The notes under the pieces were generated by a model. The model was not told where the DNA came from and searched no databases. It was given only the letters and a program-made list of their open reading frames with translations. A program made the translations under genes and the position numbers. Below, piece after piece: positions 19,619 through 28,617 of a DNA stretch of 64,000 bases (position 1 is the first letter of the stretch; each line of letters starts with the position of its first letter). Location of the stretch: positions 4,960,001 through 5,024,000 of the forward strand of contig NZ_AP022596.1 in the NCBI RefSeq assembly GCF_010731895.1, written 5' to 3'. This DNA is from Mycolicibacterium helvum (GTDB lineage: Bacteria > Actinomycetota > Actinomycetes > Mycobacteriales > Mycobacteriaceae).

Positions 19619-20874
19619 GTGAATTCCAGGCACCCAAGGGTGTTCCCGATTACCTGCCGCCGGAGTCGGCTGAGTTCGTCGCGGTCCGCGACGGCCTGCT
19701 GAGGGTGGCCCGGCTGGCCGGCTACGGCGACGTCGAGTTGCCCATCTTCGAAGACACCGCACTGTTCGCGCGCGGCGTCGGCGAGTCCACCGATGTGGTG
19801 TCCAAGGAGATGTACACCTTCGCCGACCGTGGTGAGCGCTCGGTGACACTGCGGCCCGAGGGCACCGCCGGCGTCATGCGCGCGGTTATCGAGCACGGCC
19901 TGGATCGCGGTGCGCTGCCGGTCAAGCTCTGCTATGCCGGCCCCTTCTTCCGCTACGAGCGGCCGCAGGCCGGGCGTTACCGACAGCTGCAGCAGGTCGG
20001 GGTCGAGGCGATCGGCGTCGATGATCCCGCGCTGGACGCCGAAGTGATCGCGATCGCCGACGCCGGCTTCCGTTCGCTGGGGCTGGACGGCTTCCGCCTC
20101 GAGATCACCTCGCTGGGCGACGACACCTGCCGCCCCCAATACCGAGAGCTGCTGCAGAGCTTTCTGTTCACGCTGGATCTGGACGCAGAAACGCAGCGAC
20201 GTGCTCAGCTGAACCCGCTGCGGGTTCTCGATGACAAACGCCCGCATGTGCGGGAGATGACGGCTGAGGCCCCGGTGATGCTCGATCACCTCTCCGATGT
20301 CGCCAAGCAGCACTTTGAGACGGTGCTCGCGCACCTCGACGCCCTTCGGGTGCCCTACGTGATCAATCCGCGGATGGTGCGCGGGCTGGACTACTACACG
20401 AAGACCACGTTCGAGTTCGTGCATGACGGACTCGGTGCACAGTCCGGCATCGGGGGCGGTGGCCGATATGACGGGCTGATGCGTCAGCTCGGCGGCCAAG
20501 ATCTGTCGGGCATCGGGTTCGGCCTGGGTGTCGACCGCACCATGCTGGCGCTGCGCGCCGAGGGGAAGACGGTGGGCAATCCGAGCCGCTGCGATGTGTT
20601 CGGGGTGCCGCTGGGCGAGCAGGCCAAATTGGCGCTCGCGACACTGGCGGCGGGCTTGCGCGCGGCCGGCGTGCGGGTCGATCTGGCCTACGGCGACCGC
20701 GGAATGAAGGGCGCGATGCGTGCGGCCGATCGTTCGGGCGCCCGCATTGCCTTAGTAGCCGGCGACCGGGATATCGAGGCTGGCACCGTGGGCGTCAAAG
20801 ATCTCGCCACCGGCGTGCAGATGGATATCCCGGCCGACGCGGTTATCGCTGAAGTGATAACGCGGCTGGCCTAA
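19615..20874 (+). CDS. hisS: Histidyl-tRNA synthetase
   Basis: This class II aminoacyl-tRNA synthetase charges tRNA-His. It has 419 residues with motif 2 in [19 protein letters not shown], the histidine-binding block [14 protein letters not shown], motif 3 in [15 protein letters not shown], and a C-terminal anticodon-binding domain from about residue 325. GTG 19615 overlaps the preceding stop. A perfect 12-bp hairpin spans its stop codon. Confidence 0.97.
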   Translation: MSEFQAPKGVPDYLPPESAEFVAVRDGLLRVARLAGYGDVELPIFEDTALFARGVGESTDVVSKEMYTFADRGERSVTLRPEGTAGVMRAVIEHGLDRGALPVKLCYAGPFFRYERPQAGRYRQLQQVGVEAIGVDDPALDAEVIAIADAGFRSLGLDGFRLEITSLGDDTCRPQYRELLQSFLFTLDLDAETQRRAQLNPLRVLDDKRPHVREMTAEAPVMLDHLSDVAKQHFETVLAHLDALRVPYVINPRMVRGLDYYTKTTFEFVHDGLGAQSGIGGGGRYDGLMRQLGGQDLSGIGFGLGVDRTMLALRAEGKTVGNPSRCDVFGVPLGEQAKLALATLAAGLRAAGVRVDLAYGDRGMKGAMRAADRSGARIALVAGDRDIEAGTVGVKDLATGVQMDIPADAVIAEVITRLA

Positions 20875-20889
20875 ATCAGGCCAGCCGCG
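20861..20889 (+). terminator. Hairpin at the hisS stop codon
   Basis: CGCGGCTGGCCT (20861-20872), loop AAATC, then the exact reverse complement (20878-20889). The hisS stop TAA lies in the loop edge. There is no T tract, as is usual for mycobacterial hairpin terminators. It lies between convergent hisS and the DUF732 gene and could serve both. Confidence 0.7.
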
Positions 20890-20913
20890 CTCTTGGTCGG
20901 AAGAAGTTGGCTG

Positions 20914-21216
20914 TCAGCCTGCTGGGCAAAGGTCAGTCTTTGCGAAATTGACCGCGGCGTCGGCCTGCGCGTGGCTGATCTGACCGGAGTTGGTGAAGTA
21001 CCTCTGCGACAGCGTGTTGGGATCTGTGCCCCCCGCCAGCGCCTGGCAGATCGTGTGGCCGTCGGCGATCAAAGCCGCCTGGTCACCGGCGATACCGGCG
21101 CTGGTGAGGTCCTTGATGTAGTCGGCCTCGGCGTTGGTGATCGCTCCGGCAACAGGTGCGCCGATGAGCGCGATGGCCCCGGCGGCAGCAGCCGCCGTCA
21201 ACAAACCTTTGATCAT
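20914..21216 (-). CDS. Secreted DUF732-family protein
   Basis: The 100-residue product has a signal peptide (MIKGLLTAAAAAGAIALIG, likely cleavage after VAGA) and a short helical mature domain with two cysteines, Cys57 in HTICQAL and Cys97 in KTDLCPAG, probably a disulfide. The pattern NAEADYIKDLTSAGI...GHTICQAL...SQAD-like AQADAAVNFAKTDLC is that of DUF732, a family of small exported mycobacterial proteins with no known function. It converges on hisS. Confidence 0.88.
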   Translation of the reverse strand: MIKGLLTAAAAAGAIALIGAPVAGAITNAEADYIKDLTSAGIAGDQAALIADGHTICQALAGGTDPNTLSQRYFTNSGQISHAQADAAVNFAKTDLCPAG

Positions 21217-21320
21217 TGTCCGTCCCTTTTATGCATTGGAGTTACTGCTGCGGCAGAAGTTACTACGCTTTCAGCAGACTCGCAGAGAAAGCCGAAAGAT
21301 TTAACGCGCACCAAGGCGGC

Positions 21321-21339
21321 GCCGATCAATCGGCTTTTT
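21321..21339 (+). terminator. Intrinsic terminator-like hairpin with T5 tail in an intergenic region
   Basis: GCCGA, TCAA, TCGGC followed by TTTTT. Canonical hairpin-plus-T-tract structures are uncommon in mycobacteria. It reads in the plus direction, but no plus-strand coding gene ends here: hisS stops 450 nt earlier with its own hairpin, and the DUF732 gene points the other way. It could end an unannotated short RNA starting near 21276. The 21217-21457 gap otherwise holds only the two divergent promoters. Confidence 0.5.
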
Positions 21340-21457
21340 GAGGACATGAATTCAAGTTGTGGGCTGTGCACCCCCATTTAATCAATTCTCAACGAATTCT
21401 TGGCGCAACCTTGGGCTATTTGGGAACCGTGTCGTTCGTGCGGTCCGTTTGAGAGTT

Positions 21458-21910
21458 ATGAACACCGCGATCGGCGCCCAGCTCATCGAGAGCTACCTGC
21501 GGACCCGGCAGGTGCGGCACTTCCGCGGCCATCATGACGACGAATACTTCTTCCTGGTGAGCGCCTACCACGGCCGTCTGCATGTGCACCTGCAACCGTG
21601 CGGGCCATCCGGGGCCGCGGCGCGGATCAGCATCACCGCCGCGCGCTACTACCCGGCCGAGCAACGCGCCCGGGTCGAGGCATTGGTTGAGCAGTGGAAC
21701 GCCGCGGCCCCGCGGGTCACCGCCACGGTCTTCGAGTCCTCAGACCCACGCCTGGTCGGTGTGCTGGCCGAACGGCGCTATCGTGCCGGCGACACAGAAT
21801 TCGGCCCGTTCGTCGATCAGGCCGTCCAATCGGCGATCGACCTGTTCGGCCGGCTCAGAGCGTTCGTGGCGTCGCCGTCGGACGACACGCGCCTGCTCGA
21901 CGCGGGCTGA
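21458..21910 (+). CDS. YbjN-like protein
   Basis: The 150-residue product resembles the YbjN / type III chaperone-like fold: an N-terminal helix (GAQLIESYLRTRQV), a beta region (DEYFFLVSAYHGRLHVHLQP), the ARYYPAEQRARVEALVEQWNA segment, and a closing EFGPFVDQAVQSAIDLFGRL helix. These follow the order seen in actinobacterial YbjN proteins, but the match is by pattern only. ATG 21458 was preferred to an upstream frame at 21359, which begins in obviously non-coding sequence. It converges on the cytochrome b561 gene, with a 15-nt gap. Confidence 0.65.
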   Translation: MNTAIGAQLIESYLRTRQVRHFRGHHDDEYFFLVSAYHGRLHVHLQPCGPSGAAARISITAARYYPAEQRARVEALVEQWNAAAPRVTATVFESSDPRLVGVLAERRYRAGDTEFGPFVDQAVQSAIDLFGRLRAFVASPSDDTRLLDAG

Positions 21911-21925
21911 CATTCAGCGCACCGA

Positions 21926-22465
21926 TCATTCGCGCCTGGCGCCAAACGTCATCCGGCTCAACATCCGGTCGCCCAAGGTGAGGGTATGCAGCAGCACCGC
22001 CGACACATGCGCGGCGATCGCCGCGACAAGCAGGTAGGCGAACACCGAGTGCGCCTGTCGCAGCACGAAATACAGATCGGCGTCGAACGGCGCGATCCGC
22101 GGCAGCGCAAGCCAGTCGAACACCACCACGTGCCGTCCACCCGCCGACACCATCGCCCACCCGACCAGCGGCTGAGCCAGCATCAGGGCGTACAGCCCGA
22201 TCTCGGAGCCGACCACCAGCAGATGCTCGACGGAGCCCACCGTGTCCGGCAATCGTGGTGTGCGGTGGGTGAAACGGTTGGCCGCGCGGATGACCACGAC
22301 AAGCAGGATCAGCACCCCGAGCGTCATATGCACGCCGACCAGGGCGCCGTAGCCACCGAGCGAATTCACCATCGCGAACCCGATGAACAAGGCGCTGAAC
22401 ACCAGGACAGCGGTCAGCCAGTGCAGCACCCGGGTGCGCACCGGATAGCGGTCGACCCTCGTCAC
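21926..22465 (-). CDS. Cytochrome b561-family membrane protein
   Basis: The 179-residue product has four hydrophobic helices and the histidines expected for two b hemes: His14 in RVLHWLTAV, the VHMTLGVL histidine in helix 2, and QAHSVFAYLLVAAIAAH in helix 4. It would pass electrons across or within the membrane between quinol and an exported redox partner. It overlaps the preceding catalase-fold gene by 4 nt (ATGA), so the two are translated together and the Tat-exported catalase-like protein is the obvious partner. Confidence 0.9.
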   Translation of the reverse strand: MTRVDRYPVRTRVLHWLTAVLVFSALFIGFAMVNSLGGYGALVGVHMTLGVLILLVVVIRAANRFTHRTPRLPDTVGSVEHLLVVGSEIGLYALMLAQPLVGWAMVSAGGRHVVVFDWLALPRIAPFDADLYFVLRQAHSVFAYLLVAAIAAHVSAVLLHTLTLGDRMLSRMTFGARRE

Positions 22466-23544
22466 GCGCCGACCTCCGATACCTGCACCGCCGGTGGTGA
22501 TTTGGGTTCGCCGGTGCGCTGCCGATACGACTCCGCGTAGACATCCGAACGGGCGGACAACAGCGGGTCGGCGGAAGGCTCGATGCCGTCGGGCAGTGCC
22601 AGCGGATCGAAGTTGATATCGCGGGCATTGCCGGGGGAGTCGGTCGCCACCGCGGTCAGCGTGAGCAGGCCCAGATCGATGCTCCGCCGGTCGGCGGGCC
22701 AGGCCAGAGTGGCATCGGTCAGCGGGTCGCCGGGTTCAGCGAGGGTGACCAGCAGATGCCACCGCAGCGGCCCGCTGCGCAATTGGTCGATCAACGCGTC
22801 GAACAGGCCGTTGACATCACCGGGCCGTGGGGCTGGCGCGGTCGTCTGTTGCGGCACAAGCGACCATCGCACCGGCGTGCGTGCGCCGGCGTCGTCGACG
22901 AAGTAGAAGGTGTTGAGGCTGCGGAATGTGCTGTCGCCGAAGCCGACTGCGGGCGGCTGCTTCTTGATGATCGCCATCGCGGCGGCGGTCTCGGGATGGG
23001 CAGTCAGAAACGCGTCCATGGCCGCGGGGTCCGGCTTCCCGGTGCCAGGCACGATCTTCGACGCCAGCAGCCGGTCGTAGAACCCGCGCGGTGAGTTGTC
23101 CGGGAACACCGGCAGGTTGAGCATCGCCGTGCGCCATTGGGAGCTGCCGGGAAATCCGAACGCCAGGCCGAGCCCGCGCGCGGCGCCGGAGGTATCGGCA
23201 GCGTGGGCATCACCCCCGGCCAGCGAGAAGCGGCCGACGACGGGAACCTGTCCGGGCCGGAACACCGCGGCACGGCTCAGGAATTGGCCGTTGCCGTTGC
23301 CTTCGAAGTAACCGCTCACGGAGACGCCTTTGGCGTGGTTCTTGCGGAAGCCGAGTTGGGGCCCGTTCACCGCGAGGAACCCGTCGAGGAAGGTCTTGGG
23401 CGTTGCGCCCGAGCCGATCCATTTGTTGGCGTAGGCGATCGCGCCGAGGTCGACGGCGAGGAAGGCGCCGACCGCGCCGAGTCCAATCAGAACCGATCTG
23501 CGGCTGACAGCGGAGTGCACGCCCCAGCGTGGACGTTGGGTCAC
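22462..23544 (-). CDS. Tat-exported catalase-family heme protein (SrpA-like)
   Basis: The 360-residue protein has a twin-arginine signal (SRRSVL at residues 14-19 and a hydrophobic stretch to about 38) and the minimal catalase fold. The distal histidine is His70 in RKNHAKGVSVSG, and GRFSLAGG and RGLGLAFGFPG follow. The proximal heme ligand is probably the Tyr in RSDVYAESYRQR near the C-terminus. At this length it lacks the tetramerisation arms of true catalases, and such proteins usually act as peroxidases. Start is GTG 23544. It is coupled to cytochrome b561 downstream, suggesting a periplasmic peroxide-reducing pair fed by quinol. Confidence 0.88.
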   Translation of the reverse strand: MTQRPRWGVHSAVSRRSVLIGLGAVGAFLAVDLGAIAYANKWIGSGATPKTFLDGFLAVNGPQLGFRKNHAKGVSVSGYFEGNGNGQFLSRAAVFRPGQVPVVGRFSLAGGDAHAADTSGAARGLGLAFGFPGSSQWRTAMLNLPVFPDNSPRGFYDRLLASKIVPGTGKPDPAAMDAFLTAHPETAAAMAIIKKQPPAVGFGDSTFRSLNTFYFVDDAGARTPVRWSLVPQQTTAPAPRPGDVNGLFDALIDQLRSGPLRWHLLVTLAEPGDPLTDATLAWPADRRSIDLGLLTLTAVATDSPGNARDINFDPLALPDGIEPSADPLLSARSDVYAESYRQRTGEPKSPPAVQVSEVGA

Positions 23545-23581
23545 CTAGAGAGGGACGCGTCGAAGGCGGTTTTCGTTCACT

Positions 23582-23601
23582 GTCGTGACACAGTTCACGA
23601 C
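23582..23601. promoter_or_regulatory. Inverted repeat upstream of the catalase-like gene
   Basis: GTCGTGA, CACAGT, TCACGAC: a perfect 7-6-7 repeat 38-57 nt upstream of the catalase-like start and 14 nt past the end of urtE. It may be an operator for the peroxidase pair or a weak terminator of the urt operon. The short stem and six-base loop leave both open. Confidence 0.45.
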
Positions 23602-23614
23602 GACAAGTCTAGGT

Positions 23615-24307
23615 CTAGATCGCCATCGCCGCGCGCACGTCGGCCTCTGACGCCGACCCGCCGGTCCCGCTCGAGGTGACCCGGCCGGCTTCCAGGATGT
23701 AGTACTGCTGTGCCGACTCCAGTGCGAAGCCGATGTGCTGCTCGACCAGCAGCACGCCGAGGTCGCCGCGGCGGGTCAGCGTGGTGATCGCCGCCTCGAT
23801 CTCGGCGACCACCGACGGCTGAATGCCCTCGGTGGGTTCGTCGAGGATCAGGATCTTCGGGCTGGTGATCAGTGCCCGCGCGATCGCCAGCTGCTGGCGC
23901 TGACCACCGGAGAGCAGACCAGCTCGGCGGGTGAGCAATTCCTTGAGCGCGGGGAACAGGTCGAGCTGTTCGTCGATCAGCTGCTTGCCGTTTTTGCGGC
24001 CGTCGGCGACGACCTGAAGGTTCTCCGCGGTGGTCAACTGGCCGAAGGACTGCTGACCCTGCGGCACATACGCCAACCCGCGCGCCACCCGGGCGCTGGG
24101 CCGCATCTTGGTCACGTCGTCGCCGTGCAGCAGCACCGTGCCCGAGCTGCACTTCAAGAGGCCGACCGCCGCACGCAGCAGGGTCGTCTTACCCGCGCCG
24201 TTGTGCCCCATCACGGCGGCTACGCCGTCGGAGGGCACGTCGATGCTGACACCGTGGATGACCTGTGATCTGCCGTATCCGGTGCGGACGTCGACCAGTT
24301 CCAGCAT
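23615..24307 (-). CDS. urtE: Urea ABC transporter ATPase UrtE
   Basis: This LivF-type ATPase of 230 residues has Walker A GHNGAGKTT (34-42), the signature LSGGQRQQLAIARAL, Walker B ILILDEPTEGIQPSVV and the switch His in EQHIGFAL. The TEGIQPSVVAEI wording is typical of UrtE as opposed to amino-acid LivF. Its ATG overlaps the urtD stop by one base (TAATG). It is the last gene of urtABCDE. Confidence 0.93.
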   Translation of the reverse strand: MLELVDVRTGYGRSQVIHGVSIDVPSDGVAAVMGHNGAGKTTLLRAAVGLLKCSSGTVLLHGDDVTKMRPSARVARGLAYVPQGQQSFGQLTTAENLQVVADGRKNGKQLIDEQLDLFPALKELLTRRAGLLSGGQRQQLAIARALITSPKILILDEPTEGIQPSVVAEIEAAITTLTRRGDLGVLLVEQHIGFALESAQQYYILEAGRVTSSGTGGSASEADVRAAMAI

Positions 24308-25128
24308 TACGAGGTCTCCTCGATCAGTTCGTCCGGAACGCCGTCCGTGCCCGCCGCGGCGGTGCCCAGGTAGACCTCCTGCACCTTGGGGTTGGCCTGC
24401 ACGTCGGCTACCGATCCTTCGGCGATCACCTGGCCGCGGGCCAGCACCGTGACGGAGGTGGCGAAGGCGCGCATGAAATCCATGTCATGCTCGACGACGA
24501 CGACGGTGCGCGACGATCCGATGCGGCGCAACAGCTTTCCGGTCTCTTCGCGTTCTTCACCGCTCATCCCGGCGACCGGTTCGTCGAGCAGCAGCACGTC
24601 GGCATTCTGCACGAGTAGCATGCCGATCTCCAGCCACTGTTTCTGACCGTGGGCCAAGATGCCCGCGGGCCGGTCGGCCAACTCGGTGAGCCCGATCGTC
24701 TCGAGCGCCTCCTCGATGGCAGGCAACACTTCCTTGCGCCGGCGCAGCAGGGTCAACCACGACCGGCCTGCCCCCGCCGCTATGTCGAGGTTCTGCAGGA
24801 CGGTCAGCTGCTCGAATACGCTGGCGGTCTGGAAGGTTCGGCCGACGCCGAGCCGGGCGATCTGATGGACCTTCTTGCCCAGTAGGTCCACACCGGACTT
24901 GTCCACCGACCCGGTGGCGGGCACCAGGCCGGTGATCGCGTCGATGACGGTGGTCTTCCCGGCCCCGTTGGGGCCGATCAGGAAGCGAAGATCACCCTGG
25001 AACAGCGTCAGGTCGACCTCGTTGACAGCCTTGAACCCGTCGAAATCGACGGTGAGACCGCGGACTTCGAGATACTGGGTGCCCATGCCGACATTGCCGC
25101 CGGCTACCGGTTCGGCGAGTTCGGTCAT
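24307..25128 (-). CDS. urtD: Urea ABC transporter ATPase UrtD
   Basis: This LivG-type ATPase has 273 residues, with Walker A GPNGAGKTT, LGVGRTFQTASVFEQLTVLQNLD, the signature LAHGQKQWLEIGMLL and Walker B DVLLLDEPVAGMSGEE. The HGQKQWLEIGML signature is the UrtD form, in which HGQ replaces the usual SGGQ. An N-terminal extension of about 17 residues precedes the domain. It overlaps urtC by 4 nt and urtE by 1 nt. Confidence 0.93.
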   Translation of the reverse strand: MTELAEPVAGGNVGMGTQYLEVRGLTVDFDGFKAVNEVDLTLFQGDLRFLIGPNGAGKTTVIDAITGLVPATGSVDKSGVDLLGKKVHQIARLGVGRTFQTASVFEQLTVLQNLDIAAGAGRSWLTLLRRRKEVLPAIEEALETIGLTELADRPAGILAHGQKQWLEIGMLLVQNADVLLLDEPVAGMSGEEREETGKLLRRIGSSRTVVVVEHDMDFMRAFATSVTVLARGQVIAEGSVADVQANPKVQEVYLGTAAAGTDGVPDELIEETS

Positions 25129-26237
25129 GGTGCGGCTCCCACCGGCTCGGATGCGGGCTCACCGCTGGGCGTGGCAGTTGCCTTGGTGCGGTTGCGCCGG
25201 CGGAACAGCGCCCCGAGTCCGGCGAACCCCGCAGGGAAGAAGCCGACGACCACGATGAACAGCAGCCCCTGGGCGTAGGTCCAGCCCGACGGAAAGCGTT
25301 CGGAGAACGCCGTTTGCGCCCAGGCCACGCCGATCGCACCCAAGATGGGCCCGAGCAGTGTGGTTCGCCCCCCGATCGCGACACCGATCAGGAAGGCAAT
25401 GGACGGTACGACGCCGACCTGAGCCGGGGTGATGAAACCGATGATGGGTGCGAACAGGGCACCGGCGATGCTGGCGAACAGTGCGGCGGCCGTGTAGGCG
25501 ACGACCTTGATGTTGGCCGGGTCGTAGCCCAGGAACCGCACTCGTTCTTCGCCGTCGCGCACCGCGACGAGAAGTTCGCCGTAGCGACTCTGCATCAACT
25601 GGCGCACCACGGCGACCACCACGAGCAGGGTTCCCGCGGCGATGAAGTACAGCATCTGCCGGTTCACCGGGTCGGACAGCCGGAACCCGAAGAATGTGCG
25701 AAAACCATTGAGCCCGTTGCTGCCACCCAACGTCGCTTGGCCGACGAGCAGGATGGCCAGTGCGGCAGCCAGCGCTTGGGACAGGATCGCGAAATATGCG
25801 CCCTTGACCCGGCGTTTGAACACCCCGAGCCCGAGCAGCGCCGCGATGCCCGTCGGGACCACTACGATCGCCGCCAGGGTGAACGCCGCCGACGAGAACG
25901 GCTCCCAATAGGACGGCAGCGCAGGCATTCCCGCGATCTGCATGAAGTCAGGGACCGCCTGTTTGCGGACCTCGGCGTCAGCGATCTTGAGGTGCATGCC
26001 CATCATGTAGGCGCCCAGCCCGAAGAACACGCCCTGGCCCAGCGTGAGCATCCCGCCACGGCCCCAGGCCAGCCCGATACCGGCGGCCACGATCGCATAG
26101 CACAGGTATTGGCCGAGCAGGCCGAGTCGGAAGCTGGACAGTACCGCGGGTGCCACCCCGAAGAGGACGACCGCGGCGACCGCGAAACCGGCCAGCGGAA
26201 GGGCATGGGCCTGCCAGCGTCCTCTGCCGCTCGTCAT
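25125..26237 (-). CDS. urtC: Urea ABC transporter permease UrtC
   Basis: This LivM-type permease has 370 residues and eight or nine hydrophobic segments. Conserved blocks include LCYAIVAAGIGLAWGRGGMLTLGQGVFFGLGAY near the N-terminus and GATTLLGP-like GGRTTLLGPILGAIGVAW near the C-terminus. The GGMLTLGQGVFFGLGAYMMGMHL segment is typical of UrtC. The tail is basic. It overlaps both urtB and urtD by 4 nt. Confidence 0.92.
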   Translation of the reverse strand: MTSGRGRWQAHALPLAGFAVAAVVLFGVAPAVLSSFRLGLLGQYLCYAIVAAGIGLAWGRGGMLTLGQGVFFGLGAYMMGMHLKIADAEVRKQAVPDFMQIAGMPALPSYWEPFSSAAFTLAAIVVVPTGIAALLGLGVFKRRVKGAYFAILSQALAAALAILLVGQATLGGSNGLNGFRTFFGFRLSDPVNRQMLYFIAAGTLLVVVAVVRQLMQSRYGELLVAVRDGEERVRFLGYDPANIKVVAYTAAALFASIAGALFAPIIGFITPAQVGVVPSIAFLIGVAIGGRTTLLGPILGAIGVAWAQTAFSERFPSGWTYAQGLLFIVVVGFFPAGFAGLGALFRRRNRTKATATPSGEPASEPVGAAP

Positions 26238-27118
26238 ACCAAACTCCTTGTCCGCACGGTGAACAACCCCTGCGGGCGTACCTGCAGGAAGATCACGATG
26301 ATCACGAACACGATCACCTTCGCCAGCGACGCAGTGGTGCTGTACTCGATGAAGGAGTTCATCAGTCCGAGCGCGAACGCGGCGATGACGGTGCCTTTGA
26401 TCTGGCCCAGGCCGCCGACCACGACCACCAGGAACGCGTCGATCAGATAACTCTGCCCGATGGTCGAACTGGTGGATCCGATCAGGGTCAGCGCGACACC
26501 GGCGACGCTGGCCAGACCCGATCCGATGAAGAACGTGGTGATATCGGTCTTCCGGCTCGAAATACCGCTGGTTTCAGCCAGATCCCGATTCTGCACGACT
26601 GCCCTGATCCGCCGGCCCATGGGGCTGAGCTTGAGCACCGAGGCCAGCACGATGACGCAGACGACGGCCAGCACCAGGATGAAGACGCGAGTCTTGGGTA
26701 CCACCGCGCCGAGGATCTCGACTCCGCCGGACAGCCATGTCGGTGCGTTGACGTTCACCGCGGGCGCACCGAAGATGCTGCGGGCGGCCTGCTGCAGGAT
26801 CAGCCCGACGCCGAAGGTCACCAACAGCGTGTCCAGCGGCCGGTCGTACATCCGCTGGATCAGTGTGACCTCCAGCAGAACTCCGAGGAGGCCACCGACC
26901 ACGAATCCCACGGCTAGCGAAACCAAAAGCGATGCACCGGCATTCGAGATCAGCTTCTGCACCACGAAGGCGGTGTAGCAGCCAACCATGATGAATTCGC
27001 CGTGCGCCATGTTGATGACGCCCATCTGGCCGAATGTCAGGGCAAGCCCCAATGCCGCCAGCAACAGGATTGAGCCGAGACTCAATCCCGTCGCCAGCTG
27101 TCCGACAAGGACATCCAT
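26234..27118 (-). CDS. urtB: Urea ABC transporter permease UrtB
   Basis: This LivH-type permease has 294 residues and about eight helices. The block LALTFGQMGVINMAHGEFIMVGCYTAF and the later SSTIGQSYLIDAFLVVVVGGLGQIKGTV are diagnostic of UrtB. It is the short form, without the long N-terminal extracytoplasmic domain of proteobacterial UrtB. It lies 23 nt downstream of urtA and overlaps urtC by 4 nt. Confidence 0.93.
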   Translation of the reverse strand: MDVLVGQLATGLSLGSILLLAALGLALTFGQMGVINMAHGEFIMVGCYTAFVVQKLISNAGASLLVSLAVGFVVGGLLGVLLEVTLIQRMYDRPLDTLLVTFGVGLILQQAARSIFGAPAVNVNAPTWLSGGVEILGAVVPKTRVFILVLAVVCVIVLASVLKLSPMGRRIRAVVQNRDLAETSGISSRKTDITTFFIGSGLASVAGVALTLIGSTSSTIGQSYLIDAFLVVVVGGLGQIKGTVIAAFALGLMNSFIEYSTTASLAKVIVFVIIVIFLQVRPQGLFTVRTRSLV

Positions 27119-27141
27119 GCTGTGTTAATTCCCCGTCGCGC

Positions 27142-28404
27142 TCAGCCCGAAAGGCCCTTGGCCCAGGGGTAGGACTTCAGATAGGGATCCGGGGTGATCG
27201 GGCCGGGGGACTCCCAGATGGTGTAGATCAGGCCGTCGGGATGGATCTCACCGATCCGCGCGGTCTTGGTGATGTGGTGGTTCTCACCGTCGATGGTGAC
27301 CAGACCCTCCGGAGCATCAAACGTGACGCCACCCGCATTGTCCTGAATCGCCTTGACGTCGAAGGACTTCCCCTTCTCGACAGTGTTCTTCCACAGGTAG
27401 ACCGAGACGTAAGCGGCTTCCATCGGATCCGAGGTCGGCTTATTTTGGCCGTACTTGGCCTTGTAGGCCGCCACGAACGCCTTGTTCACCGGATTGTCGA
27501 GCGTTTGGTAGTAGTTCCATGCGGTCAGCTGGCCGGCTATGTTCTGCGCGCCGATGCCCTGGACTTCTTCCTCGGCGATCGACACCGAGACCACCGGCAT
27601 CTTCTGCGGGGTGAGTCCGGCGTTGGTGTACTCCTTGAAGAACGCGACGTTGGAGTCACCGTTCAGGGTGTTGAACACCGCGTCAGCGTTGGAGGAACGG
27701 ACCTTGTTGACGATGGTCGAGAAGTCGGTGGAGCCCAGCGGCGTGTAGTCCTCGCCTTTGATCTCGATGCCGTTGGCCGCCGCGTACGCCTTGATGATGC
27801 GGTTGGCGGTCTGCGGGAACACGTAGTCGCTGCCCACCAGGTACAGCGACTTGAGGCCCTTTTCCTTGAGGAAGTCCAGAGCCGGCACGATCTGCTGATT
27901 GGTGGTGGCGCCGGTGTAGAAGATGTTCTTCGACGACTCCAGGCCCTCGTACTGCACCGGGTAGTACAGCAGCGAGTTGTTGCTTTCGAAGACGGGCAGC
28001 ATGGCCTTGCGGCTCGACGACGTCCAGCCGCCGAAGACCGCGGCGACGCAGTCGTCCTTGATCAGCTTCTCGGCTTTCTGGGCGAACACCGCCGGGTCGG
28101 ACGCCCCGTCTTCGCCGACGACCTGGATCTGCTTACCGAGCACACCGCCTTGGGAGTTGATCTCGTCGACGGCGAGCTTGATGGCGTCGCGCACAGTGAC
28201 TTCGGAGATCGCCATGGTGCCCGACAACGAGTTCAGTGAACCCACTTTGATATTGGGCCCGGACGTGTCCACGCATGAATCGGACTTTGCTGTGTCGGTC
28301 TCGCTCGCCTTGCTGCCGCAGCCGGACAGCACGAGTCCAGCCGTCACCATGACGCTTGTCGCAGCCAATGCCGATCGGTTCAGAGCAGAACGCCGGAGTT
28401 GCAT
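27142..28404 (-). CDS. urtA: Urea ABC transporter substrate-binding lipoprotein UrtA
   Basis: The 420-residue product has a lipoprotein signal ending LVLSGC (Cys29) and a type I periplasmic-binding fold. The blocks [54 protein letters not shown] and [12 protein letters not shown] are highly characteristic of UrtA and the related short-chain amide binder FmdD. No urease genes lie in the window. The operon is probably nitrogen-regulated, but I could not find a convincing GlnR box in the 213-nt gap upstream. Confidence 0.94.
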   Translation of the reverse strand: MQLRRSALNRSALAATSVMVTAGLVLSGCGSKASETDTAKSDSCVDTSGPNIKVGSLNSLSGTMAISEVTVRDAIKLAVDEINSQGGVLGKQIQVVGEDGASDPAVFAQKAEKLIKDDCVAAVFGGWTSSSRKAMLPVFESNNSLLYYPVQYEGLESSKNIFYTGATTNQQIVPALDFLKEKGLKSLYLVGSDYVFPQTANRIIKAYAAANGIEIKGEDYTPLGSTDFSTIVNKVRSSNADAVFNTLNGDSNVAFFKEYTNAGLTPQKMPVVSVSIAEEEVQGIGAQNIAGQLTAWNYYQTLDNPVNKAFVAAYKAKYGQNKPTSDPMEAAYVSVYLWKNTVEKGKSFDVKAIQDNAGGVTFDAPEGLVTIDGENHHITKTARIGEIHPDGLIYTIWESPGPITPDPYLKSYPWAKGLSG

Positions 28405-28617
28405 AGAGGCCCTTTCATGTTGGGAACGACAATCTTTGGGCGACGACAGACTTGATGGCCCCCGAACCCACGGTTGGTGTCGACCCGGACGTTAGAGCGC
28501 ATAAGTTTCTGTGACATATCTGTGTGTGACGAACTCGTTAACCTGCTATTCATTCGCTGTGGGCGGCCAGGTGCCGACACGGGTAACGATGTCGGTAGCG
28601 TGGCCGATATGGGCCAT

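Noticed and set aside
28405..28617. GlnR box upstream of urtA
   Set aside because: Expected for a nitrogen-scavenging operon, but no pair of GTNAC and GAAAC with 6-nt spacing was found. A TGTGAC direct repeat (28510 and 28525) is present but matches no operator I can name.
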